Origin: Argyresthia goedartella
Taxonomy: Eukaryota; Arthropoda; Insecta; Lepidoptera; Argyresthiidae
Reading direction: 5' to 3'
Assembly: GCA_949825045.1 (NCBI GenBank)
Contig: OX463815.1
Span: forward strand, 33,843,356-33,907,355
DNA: 64,000 nt
How positions within the stretch are numbered: position 1 is the stretch's first letter; every line of letters begins with the position of its first letter. A program made the translations under genes and the position numbers. Below are positions 41,692 to 53,554 of this stretch, piece after piece. The notes below the pieces were generated by a model. The model saw only the letters and a program-made list of their open reading frames with translations, searched no databases and was not told the DNA's origin.

Positions 41692-44408
41692 TCATAGCTC
41701 GCTCAGGATCAAGTGATGGGGCAACTTGTATCGATTGTATCTATCGATGTAGTTGAGATTATGGTAGCGGGTTTGTTCGATCAGCGAGACAAGTTCAATT
41801 TCATGGGAAGGAGTTTTGTGAAGATAAAAGCGTTTCGTCTGTTTAAGTATGAAGTCACTTAGGGAAGGCAGTTTTATTCGATTGTGAAGTTTGGTTAGGT
41901 TAGTGCAGAAGGGAGTATTAAATGAGATTTTTACAGCTTTGTTTTGCACGACTTGAAGTTTCGCGTAATTCGTTTTGCAGGTTCCACTCCAGACAGGGCA
42001 AGCGTAGGTTAAGCATGGCCTGATAAGGGTGCAGTATATGCTTAGCTTGGTGGCTGGGCTCAAGCAGCTTTTTCTGTTGAAGATGGGACTAAGAGCACCC
42101 ATGGCTTTGATACCCTTGGACCGGGTTATCTCGGTATGTTTCGACCAGTTAAGTTTGGTATCTAGATGGACCCCTAGGTATTTAACCGAGGGTTGCCATT
42201 CAATAGGATGGCCACATATAAGAAGCTGTCTGTCGGGTGGTTTTCGTGCCCTTGTAAACATTATCGCCTCTGTTTTTGTTTCGTTGAGCTTTAGTTTCCA
42301 CTTAGTAAAATAGTCATGAAGGCCGATAAGTGAGAGTTGGAGCCTGCTTATGACAAGATCGATGTTACTTGAGGAAGTCAGGGAAGCAGTATCGTCTGCG
42401 AAACAAGCGAGTTTGGTACGCGTTTGTACCGGGATGTCGTTTATGAACATAAGAAAGAGGTAGGGACCTAGAATTGAGCCCTGTGGGACTCCAGCAGGAA
42501 TAATTTGATAACCAGAGTGAACATCACCGATCGAAACGAACAACTGTCGATTTTTTAAGTAGCTGTGTATTAACTTGACTTGGGGAAGGGGAGTCTCATA
42601 CAATATAAGTTTATGTAATAGGCCATGGTGCCAGACGGTGTCAAACGCCTTTTCCAGGTCCAACAGGAACATCCCGGTGGACTGGTTAAGGTTGAGGTGG
42701 TGACTAACATGATCCGCAACGCGGGCGAGTTGTTGGGTCGTGGAGTGGTGTTTATGAAAACCAAATTGCTCGTTTCTTATCAGGTGGGTAGTGGCGGTCT
42801 GTAGGCGCTTGTATATTAAAGATTCGAAGAGCTTGCTAAGTGAGGACAAGATACTAATGGGTCTATAGCTGGAGCCAATGGAGTCGTCCTTGCCATTTTT
42901 TAGTACCGGGATAACTTTAGCCACTTTCCAGGGATTCGGAAAATATGCAAGCATGAGGCATCCATTAAAAATTTTGACGAGGTAAACAACGGTTTTTCGG
43001 GAGATGTTCTTTAGAAGAATATTGTGGAGGTTATCAGGGCCTGGTGCTTTGCGTCGCTTAAGGTATCGAAGGTGTTTTACGATTTCATTAGGGCGAATAG
43101 GGCAAGAAAGAGACGTTGGTAAGTAGTCGTGAATTTTTCTGACAGATGATGACACCGTGGATTCCGTGACGCCGCTTTGCCAGTCTTTAGTTAGACACAT
43201 GTTGTTATGAAATGCTTTTGCCAGGACTTCACATTGTTCTTCTGTGTTTTTTGTTAGGCTGTAGGTATTGGTATCTCTTTTTAGTGGGGGAATTGAAGTT
43301 ACCTTGGAGCGCAAGGACTTAGCTAGGCGCCACAAGTCAGATGAGGGGTGATCAACTTTAGCTAGTTTCGAATTCCAGATGCGGTCATTGTGATTTTTTA
43401 TGGACATGTTGACGTTTTCTTGGATGCTGTTGATCTTGGATCGAATATGGCGCCGAATGATAGGGTTAGGTTCGCTTTGTTCAAGTCTGCGTAGCCTGTT
43501 TTTAATTTTAATTTGCTTTCGTATTTCGTGAGGCAGGGGAGTAGTTTTGTAGTTTGTTGTCCCTTTTGGGACGGACTTTTCTCTGGCTACGGTCAGAACG
43601 TTGGTTAGCAGCTGTATTCCTTCGTCAATATCCGAGGAACTTTTGAAAGTTTGGGAGCTAAGTGTTATGTTCGTGTCCAGATAGGATCGAAACTCCTTCC
43701 AGTTTGCCTCACCATAGCGATAGAAGGTATGATTCTTTCTAGGGATAGAACCATACAAGCAGAAGTGAACAGGTAAATGGTTAGACGAAAGCGCAGGGAT
43801 GGTACGCATATTTGAGATAGAATCAATATTAATACTGAGGGCTAGGTCAGGAGTCGTCGGCATATATTCCTTGTTGTAGTGGACTAGAGTAGGAGTGGGC
43901 GGGGCGTGAATGAGGTAATCATTTGAAAGCATATGGTTAAATAGGAATTTCCCGTGCAGGTTGGTCTTTGGGCACTTCCAGTGTCTATGTTGGGCATTGA
44001 GGTCACCCATAATGATCACATGGGGACCTAGTTTGCATAAGGAGTTAAGATCTTGGGAACAGAAAGTTTTGTTAGGGGATTGGTAGCAAGAAATAAGTGT
44101 GATTTTCTTGTCTGACATAGTGAGTTCGACTCCCACAGCTTCTAGGCAATTTGTTTTCGGGATACGAATCGGAGAATGGTTTATATCTGACTTAACAAGT
44201 ATTGCAACACCCTGACCTTCACCGGACGACAGCTTGTCTTGACGATGGCACGTGTAACCCGGCGTGCTTAGCGTGGAATTTCCAGATAACTTGGTCTCGC
44301 TGACGGCTATAATATCGATAGAAAGATCAGAGGATGCTAAATGTAAAAGTTCATGTATTTTAGGCCGGACGCCGTCGGCGTTCCAGTAGAGGATATGTAG
44401 CTTATTTT
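41692..44408 (-). pseudogene. Jockey-like ORF2: endonuclease and reverse transcriptase
   Basis: Endonuclease blocks start near 44400 (LHILYWNADGVRPKIHEL, then VSETKLSG, GQGVAILVK, IIMGDLNAQHRHWKC, SSNHLPVHF), followed by RT (YRPISILSSLSKLFESLI, DLEKAFDTVWHHGLL, GVPQGSILGPYLFLMFIND, catalytic FADD in LACFADDTASL) and a C-terminal region (RPCLTYACPVWSGTC). The long frame has no stop from 44408 to 41692. An ATG overlaps the ORF1 stop (TAATG at about 44411) but is out of frame, so one indel at the very start separates it from an intact ORF2. It nicks DNA and primes cDNA synthesis for the element. Confidence 0.9.
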
Positions 44409-44410
44409 CA

Positions 44411-45607
44411 TTAAAAATGCTTATCTAGATATGTCAGGATTAGGATAACCTTGTCAACCATGGTGACACATGATGAAAACCGTTCTTTGAGAACTTTAAC
44501 AGCACAAATCTGGAGCATTTCGTTCGTAGTGGTATCTTGGTGATTGCCACCGGGATTTTCACGATGGGATTTGCGAATAGGTTCAGGTTGCGAGGATGCA
44601 ATGTCTGCCCAGGAGGGACCAGAAGACTGGATGGTGCCTGAATTAGCAGCATGAGGTTGTATGGGCACAATCTGTTGTTTATTTCGTTGTTTCGCCAGTC
44701 GCTACACAACGAAACGTCGCGGAAATACGTTGTACGAGCACTACACTTGCTGTAGTTGGCTGCGTGGAACTCGTTACAGTTACAGCATTGCGCGGGAGAG
44801 GATCTGTCTTTCTTAGTACACTCGCTGGTTGGATGAGCTTCGGTGCACTTTACGCATCTTGCTGGGAGATTGCAGTTTCTGGACGCGTGCCCAAATGCTT
44901 GGCACCTAAAGCACTGGGTCCCTGCAGAAGAGTTAGGCTTATATTTGCGGATTTCAACGGAGCAGTTGCAGATATATTTTATCTTCCTGAATCGCAGAAT
45001 ATCTTCACCCTCTGGCAACTGGACCAAGTAGGGGGGGCAGTAGAAAGGACTATCTGGCTTCGCACCCATGCGGGTGACTTTGGTGTCATTAAAGCCGAGA
45101 GAAATGAGCTCGGATGATAGTTCGTTTACGTCTATTGGAGGCAGGCCACGAATCACGCACTTGCGGAGTTTTTCGTCACGTCGCGAGAAAGTGAAGAAGG
45201 GGATTTTTTCATCACGGAGACCCGTCTTAATCAGCTTATGAACGGCAGGTGAGTAGCAGTGGATGGCAACTTTGTTGTTTCCTCGATACTGGAGGTGAAA
45301 ATTCTTGCTCAACTTTGAGATGATGTCTTTGACACTATTGTGGGTCCAATCAGGCTGAAGATCTAACAGGATTGGAGGAATATGCCCGGACTTCTTTCTT
45401 TCTGAAGCGGCTCGTAGCTCTGGTGGGTTCGGTTCCAGTGGTTTCTCTTTTTGGAGGCCTTCAAATCTATTGATGGTCGGAGTAATTGGCTTGTTCAGTG
45501 GAGTTGCTGCTGGAGCCGAACGCTTAGGAGTCCGCCATTCGTTATCCAGGGGCTCACCAGGACGCTTGCCGCTTTTCTTCGAAGTTGAGTGTGACCCATC
45601 ACTATTG
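44411..45607 (-). pseudogene. Jockey-like ORF1: gag-like RNA-binding protein
   Basis: The open part 45607-44440 has a variable Pro/Arg-rich N-terminus, a central domain (KCVIRGLPPIDVNELSSEL), and three zinc knuckles (CFRCQAFGHASRNC, CVKCTEAHPTSEC, CCNCNEFHAANYSKC), the layout of jockey-clade ORF1. Near 44670 the frame shifts; the real C-terminus (SGPSWADIASSQPEP) continues to 44411. No in-frame ATG precedes the N-terminal part, because a stop lies just upstream. Confidence 0.8.
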
Positions 45608-45723
45608 AGACAGGTTTTTTGCTAGCACTTTATGAACTTGACTCAAGACAGAGACACACATGCGAATTAAACACGTCCGTATCGCTCGACGACCGACTCG
45701 CGCACGATATTCCGATATTCAAT

Positions 45724-46490
45724 ATTATGCTCATTCAAAAGTGGTAATTGGTGCTATGGATAAGGAATGCCCGCATTGTAATGCTTTTAAATTTAAAAAT
45801 GAGACAGGATGTGTTGCGCGTCAGGAATGGCGCAACTAGGTACTAGCAATTGAAACACCACCAGAACCATTAAACGGTTTACTTATTGGCACAGATCCAG
45901 ATTCTAACCTATTCCTGAAGTCAATACGAACTTTCCATTCATATTTCCAAATGACATCGTTTGTAGTAACAAAAATAGTTGAGAATAACGCTGTAAATGG
46001 TCAACAATTCAACAATCAAAATCAAAGGCCAAATTAATCACAAAATAGGCTCATTGCTGCCAATGCCAAACGAACCACATACATTTTTACAAATCTACTA
46101 TAGGGGCGGTGAGGATGCACTTTGTGGCTACAATCACTTCAATTCACTTTTTGCAAGACGTATCGTCAGCGAGCTGGACGCTCTATTCAATGAACATAAT
46201 TAATGGTTGAAAATATTCAAATCACACATGAACAAATTAGAAAGTGAAAATCAAGCTATTGCCATCAATCCTGATAAAAAAACCTGCTGGAGAGCACATT
46301 CGTAGATTCAATGCACCTGTTGTTGACGACGTAGCTGGAATCATGGTTGAAGATCGTTCAGCTTAACGAGAAATCGTGATTCGTAGAAGAAATAATCATC
46401 TAGAGTTCATTGTTGATACACACCTTTCATATGTCGCTCTTCAATATCCACTAATGCTCTGGAAGGGACGACGAATATTGCATACATATT
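45724..46490 (+). pseudogene. Helitron Rep/helicase, resumed N-terminal domain
   Basis: Helitron coding sequence resumes immediately after the LINE duplication: HSKVVIGAMDKECPHC, IETPPEPLNGLLIGTDPDS, FLKSIRTF, MTSFVVTKIV, then HKIGSLLPMPNEPHTFLQI and NHFNSLFARRIVSELDAL. The 68-codon piece 45997-46203 is open; otherwise stops and shifts occur every 100-200 bases. The Rep nuclease and helicase cores are not reached; sequence homology ends near 46490 (a motif like FWKG..CI). A Helitron-like N-terminal domain only. Confidence 0.8.
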
Positions 46491-46640
46491 AGGGCATTTC
46501 TTCCAAGCGATTTCACTGATAAAATAATGTTGAAATAATAAAAAAATCATTTTTTTGTTAATATTGTAACTTACTTTAGGGCCTAGGCTTGTAATCTATC
46601 TAAAAAATCAATAAATGCTGCATATTTTATATTTATGTTC

Positions 46641-47002
46641 AACATTAATGTTCAAGTTCGTACTTTTCAGAAATGTAACTCAAAGGATTTACTGAAGTAA
46701 ATATTTTTGGGTTATCTAGTATTTTGCTCATAGTTTTGTCAACATTATGTTGACAAAATATTTAGCTTTAACTGTGATAGGTTGGAAAAATTTGATCCAA
46801 TGAGTTACGAAATATTTATGTACGAATATAATAAATGAAATGCATGATATAATAGTTTGTACACTTTATTATTGAAAAACAAGGGAGTCTTTATGAAAAT
46901 AATACAAAACTATGAGCAAAATACTAGATAACCCAAAAATATTCACTTCAGTAAATCCTTTGAGTTACATTTCTGAAAAGTACGAACTTGAACATTAATG
47001 TT
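46641..47002. mobile_element. MITE with 99-bp terminal inverted repeats
   Basis: Arms 46641-46739 and 46904-47002 are reverse complements with one mismatch that I can find. The centre is AT-rich and non-coding and begins with a small palindrome (gtcaacattatgttgac). The unit of 362 bases looks young. No target duplication is certain. Confidence 0.85.
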
Positions 47003-47395
47003 AAACTAAAGTTACGATGAGGTTCTAATGTGAAATATTACACTATTATAAAAAATGGTTTAGGGAACTAAATAACATCAAAATATGGCACACATGCGTA
47101 TAAAATACAATCATAAACTTAAAAATTATCAATCCAATTGAGTAGGACTGTCACTCAATGGAACGTAACATATAGGTAAAGACGTGTTCACAACGATACC
47201 ATTTTCATAAAATATTTACCAAAACTCTAATCTCTAATCTAGCAAATACTTTTGTATTTTTAAATACTTAAGCATCATACATTAATACAGATCAGCTCAA
47301 AAAGTTCTTCTCCTTAAATTCAAATCAAATCCAATCAAATTTGAAAATTTGAACACAACAATACACATGAACACTACTTTACATTTATACAGGAT

Positions 47396-47613
47396 GCAAG
47401 CCGAAAGGGGGTTGTTAGAGGCATCATTCTGAACCACTTTCACAGTGGGACCGACTTGATCAGAGCAACTTTATTTATCTCATCTCAGTACATTTTAGGC
47501 CGAGCCCTCAGCTGATTTGTATGGGGGAGTGAAAAATAAAGTTGCTCTGATCAAGTCGGTCCATAGTGAAAGTGGTTCAGAGTGATGTCTCTAACAAACC
47601 ACTTTCGGCTTGT
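47396..47613. mobile_element. MITE with ~78-bp terminal inverted repeats
   Basis: Arms 47396-47474 and 47536-47613 (outer word caagccgaaag, inner word ttgatcagagcaac) with a few mismatches. A fragment of the same family lies at 53555-53645. Confidence 0.8.
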
Positions 47614-47642
47614 ACCCTCCTTTTTGTTTCAATAATGCTAAT

Positions 47643-49136
47643 TCAGTCAATGCTTTGACAAAAATCACAGAGATATTCCGAAGTTGAGTTATTAGAACAC
47701 TGTGAACAATAATATTTTAAACATATGGTACATTTTTTATTGAACGCATTAAAATTAAAATGCATTTTACATTTGTTGCATTGTAAAGTGCGTTTAATTA
47801 TAGTTTTAATGGACTTCAAGCCCCTTTTTTCAACTTGGCGTTCACTAAAGTTCAGTGTTTTTGGAAAGGTTACATCTTCTAACACTTGCACTTTGCGTTT
47901 CTTGGGAATCGGTTCTGCAACAATATCTTCTTTTAGTGGAACAGGTTTAACAGATTCTTCTAGCATTTTTTCGACTTCCACTGGAAGAGTTATGTTTTGT
48001 TCTGCTACATGTTCCAGTAAGAGTATTTCAGTTATTGCTTGGTCATCAAGTGTGATAGGAAGAAGCTCTGTAGAAATCGTTGCAAGCGGATCTAGTTCAA
48101 TGTCAGGTTGAGACTCTTCGACCATTTGTATATCATCTGAGAATAGTATTGATGTTTCGTCTCTGGAATAGCGTTCATTTAAGTCCATGTTTTCTTTGTT
48201 TGATGTAATGAGCGCAGCAACATTTGCAAGCGGATCTAGTTCAACGTCAGGTTGAGACTCTTTGCCCATTCGTATATCATCTAAGTCAATGTTTTCTTTG
48301 TTTGATGTAATGAGCGCAGCAGAATTTTTTGTTTTTAGCGAATGTTTCTTATTTCGGCTATCAGCATGGACTTCAGCGGTGACGTTAATTACAATTGGAA
48401 CAGAATTGACCGGTTTGGTGATTTTTGGCTGCACTTTGTTACCAAAAGTATGTATTTTTGGGTCAAAACAGAGGCAAAGGCCTCTCTTTATGCCACAGAA
48501 ACAGGACAGGGATCTGTACCGTATGCTGTTTTCCATATCAGATGAAATTTGATGTATTTTCATAGTACCGATTAACGTGGTGAGGTTTTCAGGTGTAATC
48601 GATTTTATATTATCAATTTCATTACTAGGTACATAGAAAATTTTGACCACTTTCATGCATTTAGAAAGGGTTTCGAATACCTGTGAACCATTTTCAACAT
48701 CCCCGCCGAATGCCGCGTGACGGTCCAAAGCTCTTTTAACGGAACCCCCTATTCCATCCGCCACTCCTTTCCCATGACCTGCTTCAGAATAAGACCAGGT
48801 GGTATAGTCCAATTTCCACTTTCCAGTGAACAGGTTCAAAAGATAAAAGTTTTTCTTTTGACGGTATTGAGATGTTGGGCCGTCAGAGTTAAAATGTATA
48901 ATGTTCGTCGATGGGTCTGTTTTCTTAATCTCTTTTATAACTGGCAACAAATGCGCCCAAATTGCTGCAGGTTCATGGCAATTATTGTCTGATATTGTGC
49001 AAAACGATTGAGATTTGTTGCCCAATAGATCATACCAGTGTGTAATGTTATCTGGTTTTTTGATGCCCCAAAGTGAGTTGCTTGGATTTCTTCACCCATT
49101 TTACACGAGTAATTTTCAGAAAAGTCGCATAATATT
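47643..49136 (-). pseudogene. Unrecognised repeat-family protein, C-terminal half (possible transposase core)
   Basis: Continuation of the gene that starts at 50668, after a LINE-tail insertion. It begins DFSENYSCKMGEEIQATHFG, shifts frame near 49030, then has AIWAHLLPVIKEI, HFNSDGPTSQYRQKKNFYLL and WSYSEAGHGKGVADGIGG. The three acidic blocks (DFSE, NSDG, then the glycine-rich ADG) are spaced like a DDE/DDD nuclease fold; that reading is inference. An acidic low-complexity region with two near-identical ~45-codon repeats (ESQPDVELDPLA and ESQPDIELDPLA) precedes a C-terminal cysteine cluster (CNKCKMHF, CTICLKYYCSQC, CDFCQ), probably a zinc finger. I recall similar multi-copy proteins in other invertebrates but cannot name the family. 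Confidence 0.6.
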
Positions 49137-49355
49137 ATAATTCATAATTCATAATTTCTTTATTGCACACAAATCATACAAAAAACAAGAGTTACATAAA
49201 AAAAGTGTACAAAGGCGAGCTTATCTCTAATAAAAGATCTCTTCCAGAAAACCAGGCAAACAAGGGAAAAGTTGATGGTTGAGCAGGGGTAGACCTATGT
49301 GTACAATATATAAAATAATAAATAAAATAAATTAAATAATAACTATAATAATATA
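49137..49355 (-). mobile_element. LINE 3'-tail fragment inserted in the preceding gene
   Basis: Minus-strand 3' UTR tail with repeated attcataa words and a tttattgca motif, like the 3' end at 25226-25290. It separates ...EALISI from DFSENY, which adjoin when it is ignored. It ends in AT-rich simple sequence. Confidence 0.55.
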
Positions 49356-50282
49356 CTAAATACTTATTAACGCTTCGTCTGATCTAAGGTTCGTCATGCA
49401 CTCACGGTCCTGCTTTTGTTGGTAGATCCAGTTAAAATGGTGGATTTTAAAGGATTTTAAGCATTTTTCAAATGCTTCCTTTAGATCGTTTATGGTTCCC
49501 ACTTTTTTCACTTTAACTGTTTTCTTTGTGGTCACTTCTTTTGAGATTTTGTTTTCCGTCTTTGTATATTTGTGATCAACCATCTCCCATTGACTCCATT
49601 CAACTGTTGCTTTTTCATTTTCTTCCAGAGGCTCATAGATTATTTCTTTTTCTCGGCAACCACAGCATTCGGCGTACATACATTATTTCGAGTTTGTATC
49701 ACAACATTGAGTTTTTACTACGTCTAGGACAGTGTTGTATTTTTTCAAGACTTTATACTTCTTAAGTGCGAAAAACAGCATTTCCATGTTGTTGTGCTTA
49801 ATACACAAGCAAGTTTCCCTATTATTAACTGTAGGGCACAGCACGAAGAAAGGCTTGTATTTGAAAAAAGTAGCCAGGCTGTACTTTCCACCCTCTTCAC
49901 GATAAATTTTATATAAATTTGTCACTGTGTCAGTTAGATACTGTATCTGCTCCTTTCTTTTATTAGATGTACGGCATTGCCTCTTTCCAGCAGTCATCCT
50001 GCTGATGTCATCTCTAACATAGAATGTTTCGATTTCGTCTTTGACTTTGTTATTACCATACTTTTTCTTTTTTATTCTTGCTGGACCCTTCAATCCAAAT
50101 AACTTGGCCACAAAGATTTTTCCAGTTTTTTGGGGAATATTCTCATTTAAAACCATTTTCTTCATTGTTTGCTTTTCCTTAATAGTTCTACATTCCTGAT
50201 AGGATTTCTTCAAAGTCGCTTCTAGCACTTCTTCTCGTGCTTTGATCCTATCTAGTTGATCTTCAAGTTTATTTACTTTCAC
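49356..50282 (-). pseudogene. Same unrecognised gene, middle part
   Basis: Two frames (50282-49683, 49679-49356). The first is a Lys-rich helical segment (KLEDQLDRIKAREEVLEATL), then FFKYKPFFVLCPTVNNRETCLCIKHNN with paired cysteines. The second has CCGCREKEI, VEWSQWEMV and the helix LKEAFEKCLKSFKIHHFNW. A stop at 49680-49682 separates them. Together with the adjoining parts they form one collinear protein. Confidence 0.6.
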
Positions 50283-50668
50283 ATCAGTTTCTTTTTTTGG
50301 CGGTACAGCCTTTTCCTGTATTTATGTATTATTCTTGTAAATTTTTCTGTTTTATCAACTTCGGCTTTGTAACTTCTGGTAAGTTGTTTTATTCTTTTTT
50401 CTTTTTTCTTTTCTGTTTCAACATCCTTTTTTGCTGGGGCTTTTTTTTCTTCCTGGACTTCTTGTATTTTATTTTGTTTTTGTTTTCTTTTTTGGTCACG
50501 CCATTGTTTTCTTTGTTTTTCTTTCTCTGTATCAGATAGGTCTTGAACTTTCTTGTTTTTTGATTTTACGTATTCTGCATGTTTTTGTTTTACTTCGTTG
50601 TATTTTTCTGGAGTTTGTTTTAACCGCTCCCTATATTTTTTCATTCTTTCGGCAGCTGTTAAAGCCAT
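50279..50668 (-). pseudogene. Same unrecognised gene, N-terminal basic domain
   Basis: A true ATG opens MALTAAERMKKYRERLKQ, followed by very Lys/Gln/Glu-rich sequence, probably a helical nucleic-acid-binding or coiled-coil region. This kind of N-terminus (ERMKKYRERL) recurs in repeat-family proteins of insects. It stops at 50279, one indel in an A-rich run away from the next frame, so the four pieces may have been one protein of about 1,000 residues before decay. Confidence 0.6.
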
Positions 50669-50763
50669 GATAATACTTCACTCCTAAAACAAAAATAGTG
50701 CAAAATTACTGAGATATATTTCAATTAATTATGAAAATAGAATAAGGATTTTTTCTAGTTATT

Positions 50764-51060
50764 GTGCAGTCATCGTCAGAATACATCTTAGCACCTGAGC
50801 TACTCAAATCTTTCTGCACATCATAACGATCGAAAATATCTGTACACCAATAGTTTCAAATTAATGTTAACATTCTTTGGGTGAAAATGATCAAAATTTT
50901 GTCAAATCTCGTATTGTATTTGACAGATGTGTTCAGATCATTTTGATCCGGAGAATGTTAACATTAGTTCGACACTTCTGATGTATAGATATTTTTTATT
51001 GTTATGTGTATATCTATTTGAGCAGCTCAGGTGCTAAGCCATATCTGACGCTGACTGTAC
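50764..51060. mobile_element. MITE with ~45-bp inverted ends
   Basis: Ends read gtgcagtcatcgtcag... and, in reverse complement, gtacagtcagcgtcag...; both share ttagcacctgagct. The inner part is also partly self-complementary (around gttaacatt, 50872 and 50953). Single termini of the same type occur at 31633, 32100 and 39611. Confidence 0.8.
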
Positions 51061-52250
51061 TAGGTATATTATAAACGAATAAAGTTTGTTTTTGTAAAAT
51101 AATGAGATCTATCTATCTAACCACTTTTACTCTTTAAAACCAAATTATGCTATAGAAGAGTTTTCTTCATTCATCATACATCGCTTGTCAAAACGTGGCC
51201 ATATAACACGGCTTTAGCGTTACTATGAGTTACGATTCATTCCCATGAGTTACGAATTTTCTCATAGGAACGTAACGTTTTTCGTGTCGTCGAGTAACCT
51301 AAACAATTAATTGGTTATAGCGCGTATTTTACTGTCTGAGTGTTATTAATTTAGGAAAAGACATTGTACTGAACGAATTAGTCACTAACAATTAACATTA
51401 GAAATCTAGCTTACCTTAGAAAACTCGGGCACTCAATGGATAAATGATCAGAACCTCCAAAACACATCCGGTTAGAAATCCACTCTGGAGAACTGAGCTA
51501 CCAAAGCAAAAACATGGCTGATACCTGTGACTCGGTAATGTTCCCAGGTTAAATAATATACTACTGTTTGGTAGAAAATACAAGTGACTTCAGAGATATG
51601 ACCGTAACTCAATAGGAGTTTCCTGTTTAGAGCGTTTTGTGTCCCCGGATAATTTTATTTTTATTTTTCAGTATTTTCATTTAAAATAAAACAGTGTGCA
51701 AAATTCAAAATGCTTACAAAATTTACAATGTTTTGAGGTAAAAATATTGTAGGCCATAGTGGAAGAAAAATCTGTAAATCATAAGTTTAATTCAGCTGCT
51801 GCGAAGGGGGACATAGCAGAAACAGCACAATTTGCTATTTGATTTAATCATGAAAAATTAATTTAAAACACAAAGCACTGTTTGTACAATTATTTACAGT
51901 GCCTTACTTCATTTATTGCAGATCATCAGTGCTTACAGAAAACTTTTAGAAATACAAATTTAGTTGATTTTTGCCGGTAAGACATAGTAATTTTTGAAAT
52001 GACAACACTGGCAAGAATTGCCCATTAAACAACGAGATTCCGTAACAGAAACTATATACATTATGAACTTGATCATTACTCATTCAAAAAGTACTTAATT
52101 TATGAATCTTAATTGATGGAGTTGCAGAAGCACAATTTCACATAATATGACGGCAGACTTCACATAAAATAGGCTTATATATTTGACAGATGTCACTATT
52201 TTTGACAGATGTCATGATTTTGATAGGTGTCATTAATTTTGACATGTGTG
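51061..52250. other. AT-rich, no gene; short tandem tgacagatgtca motif
   Basis: No coding sequence that I can support. At 52189-52248 the word ttttgaca(g/t)(a/g)tgtca recurs four times at about 20-base spacing. The stretch between 51230 and 51620 has scattered gagttacga words in both orientations. Confidence 0.5.
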
Positions 52251-52559
52251 ACGGGTATTTGAACTACCAATCTTCCATTATGGTGACTAGTCCTATTGGA
52301 ACTATAGCAATATAAGCAAACACCGTGTAACACAATCAATATTTATATTCAACTGCACTGACAACTTGTTTACAACCTGACGTATGTCAGACAATCTTTC
52401 TTTAGTTTCATCACCTACCCTTAAACGAAAGATGACAATGAAATAAGCAATCAACACAAAAATAAACTCAACGCTGCAAAGCAACATAAAATAACAAATA
52501 AAAAACTATTGAAGCATTTTTATCAAAACTTAATTAAAATAGTTTTTACCTCCCCTATG

Positions 52560-52712
52560 CTAAATTGGGTTTTAATCCTAAATGCTTGACAAACATAAGA
52601 TGATTTTCTGCTGTTAGTGGCTTCGTCATTATATCAGCCGTCATTTGATTAGTTGATAAGTAATTAACATCAACGATAGCCTTACTAACGATATCGCGAA
52701 TAAAGTAATTAA
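52560..52712 (-). pseudogene. Ty1/copia RNase H C-terminus
   Basis: The minus strand reads NYFIRDIVSKAIVDVNYLST, then NQMTADIMTKPLTAENH and a few more residues to a stop, followed by a purine-rich tract (ggggagg). The block IRD...Y.ST..M.AD..TKPL is the conserved end of copia pol. This is the only copia trace that I see; the rest of the element is missing. The following DNA (52250-52555) may hold its 3' LTR, but nothing confirms this. Confidence 0.7.
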
Positions 52713-53550
52713 CTGGCTAAACGTGGCTTTATGGGGAAATAAGATTGTTACCAAATTCAGTTTCCGTTCCTCCTTAACTTATGAGTTTATGACGCATCAG
52801 TTTCACGCAATCGTTTTGTGACTGTGCCTGCAATCTATTTTAAATCTCGTGTTTATAATCAAAGGCTCCTAGGGCTTAATTCACAGTCCTGCTGCATAAC
52901 TACAGCGACGCTTAAATATCATGCTATTGCTATTAGCCAAGCCAGTAACATCATGACATTGAGTATCCGGTAAAACTTTGAATCGATAGTTGTGCATCCG
53001 GGCAATACCTATTTAAGTAATTGTGTATTTACATAAGTTATCTCCATTAAATATATCGTCGTCTAGTTCCCATAACACAAGCCTTGTTGAGTTTTGTTTG
53101 GGCCTAGTTCGATTTGAGTAAGATTGTCATCCAATATTTATTTATTATATTTATTTATTTAATTGTGTTTACCTAAATCAGATAAGTCAATTCGTTCTTT
53201 GCTCCCTTGATTTTATGTAAATAAAATACCGGTAAAGTGCGTGTTAGACTCGCATATGTAGGATTCCGTTCCAAGGTATAATTCATCTCCCTCTCTCTCG
53301 GTCTCTTTTATGGGGTCCAACTTGATAAAAATACGCATGTAGTTGGCTATTTGTAGACTCCCTACATACAGCCTAGATACAGCCCGCTGACCGACAGACG
53401 TAAGGACAGACGGACGGACAGCGGAAGCTTAGTAGGTACAGGCCTTGCCAGGTTTCTTGGCGTTTGAGCAAACTGTCACCTCTCTTTCTTGCTTAGAACC
53501 CTTAAAAGCGTTTTCTGCTATATGTATTACAGAGTGTTACAAAATGTTGT
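52713..53550. other. Non-coding stretch
   Basis: No gene seen. It includes (gacagac/gacggac) words near 53395-53420, a repeat type also seen at 36195. Confidence 0.4.
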
Positions 53551-53554
53551 AGTC

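Larger units (their letters stand above)
41065..45711 (-). mobile_element. Jockey-like LINE, near full length
   Basis: Minus-oriented LINE of 4.65 kb with ORF1, ORF2, a 5' leader (45608-45711) and a 3' UTR (41065-41691). A 12-base target duplication (ccgatattcaat) lies at 41053-41064 and 45712-45723. Removing the insert and one duplicate copy joins the Helitron frame without a gap, confirming both boundaries. Confidence 0.9.

Noticed and set aside
50297..50670. Plus-strand ORFs rich in Phe and Leu that look like membrane proteins
   Set aside because: They are the antisense of a Lys-rich coding region (AAA read as TTT).
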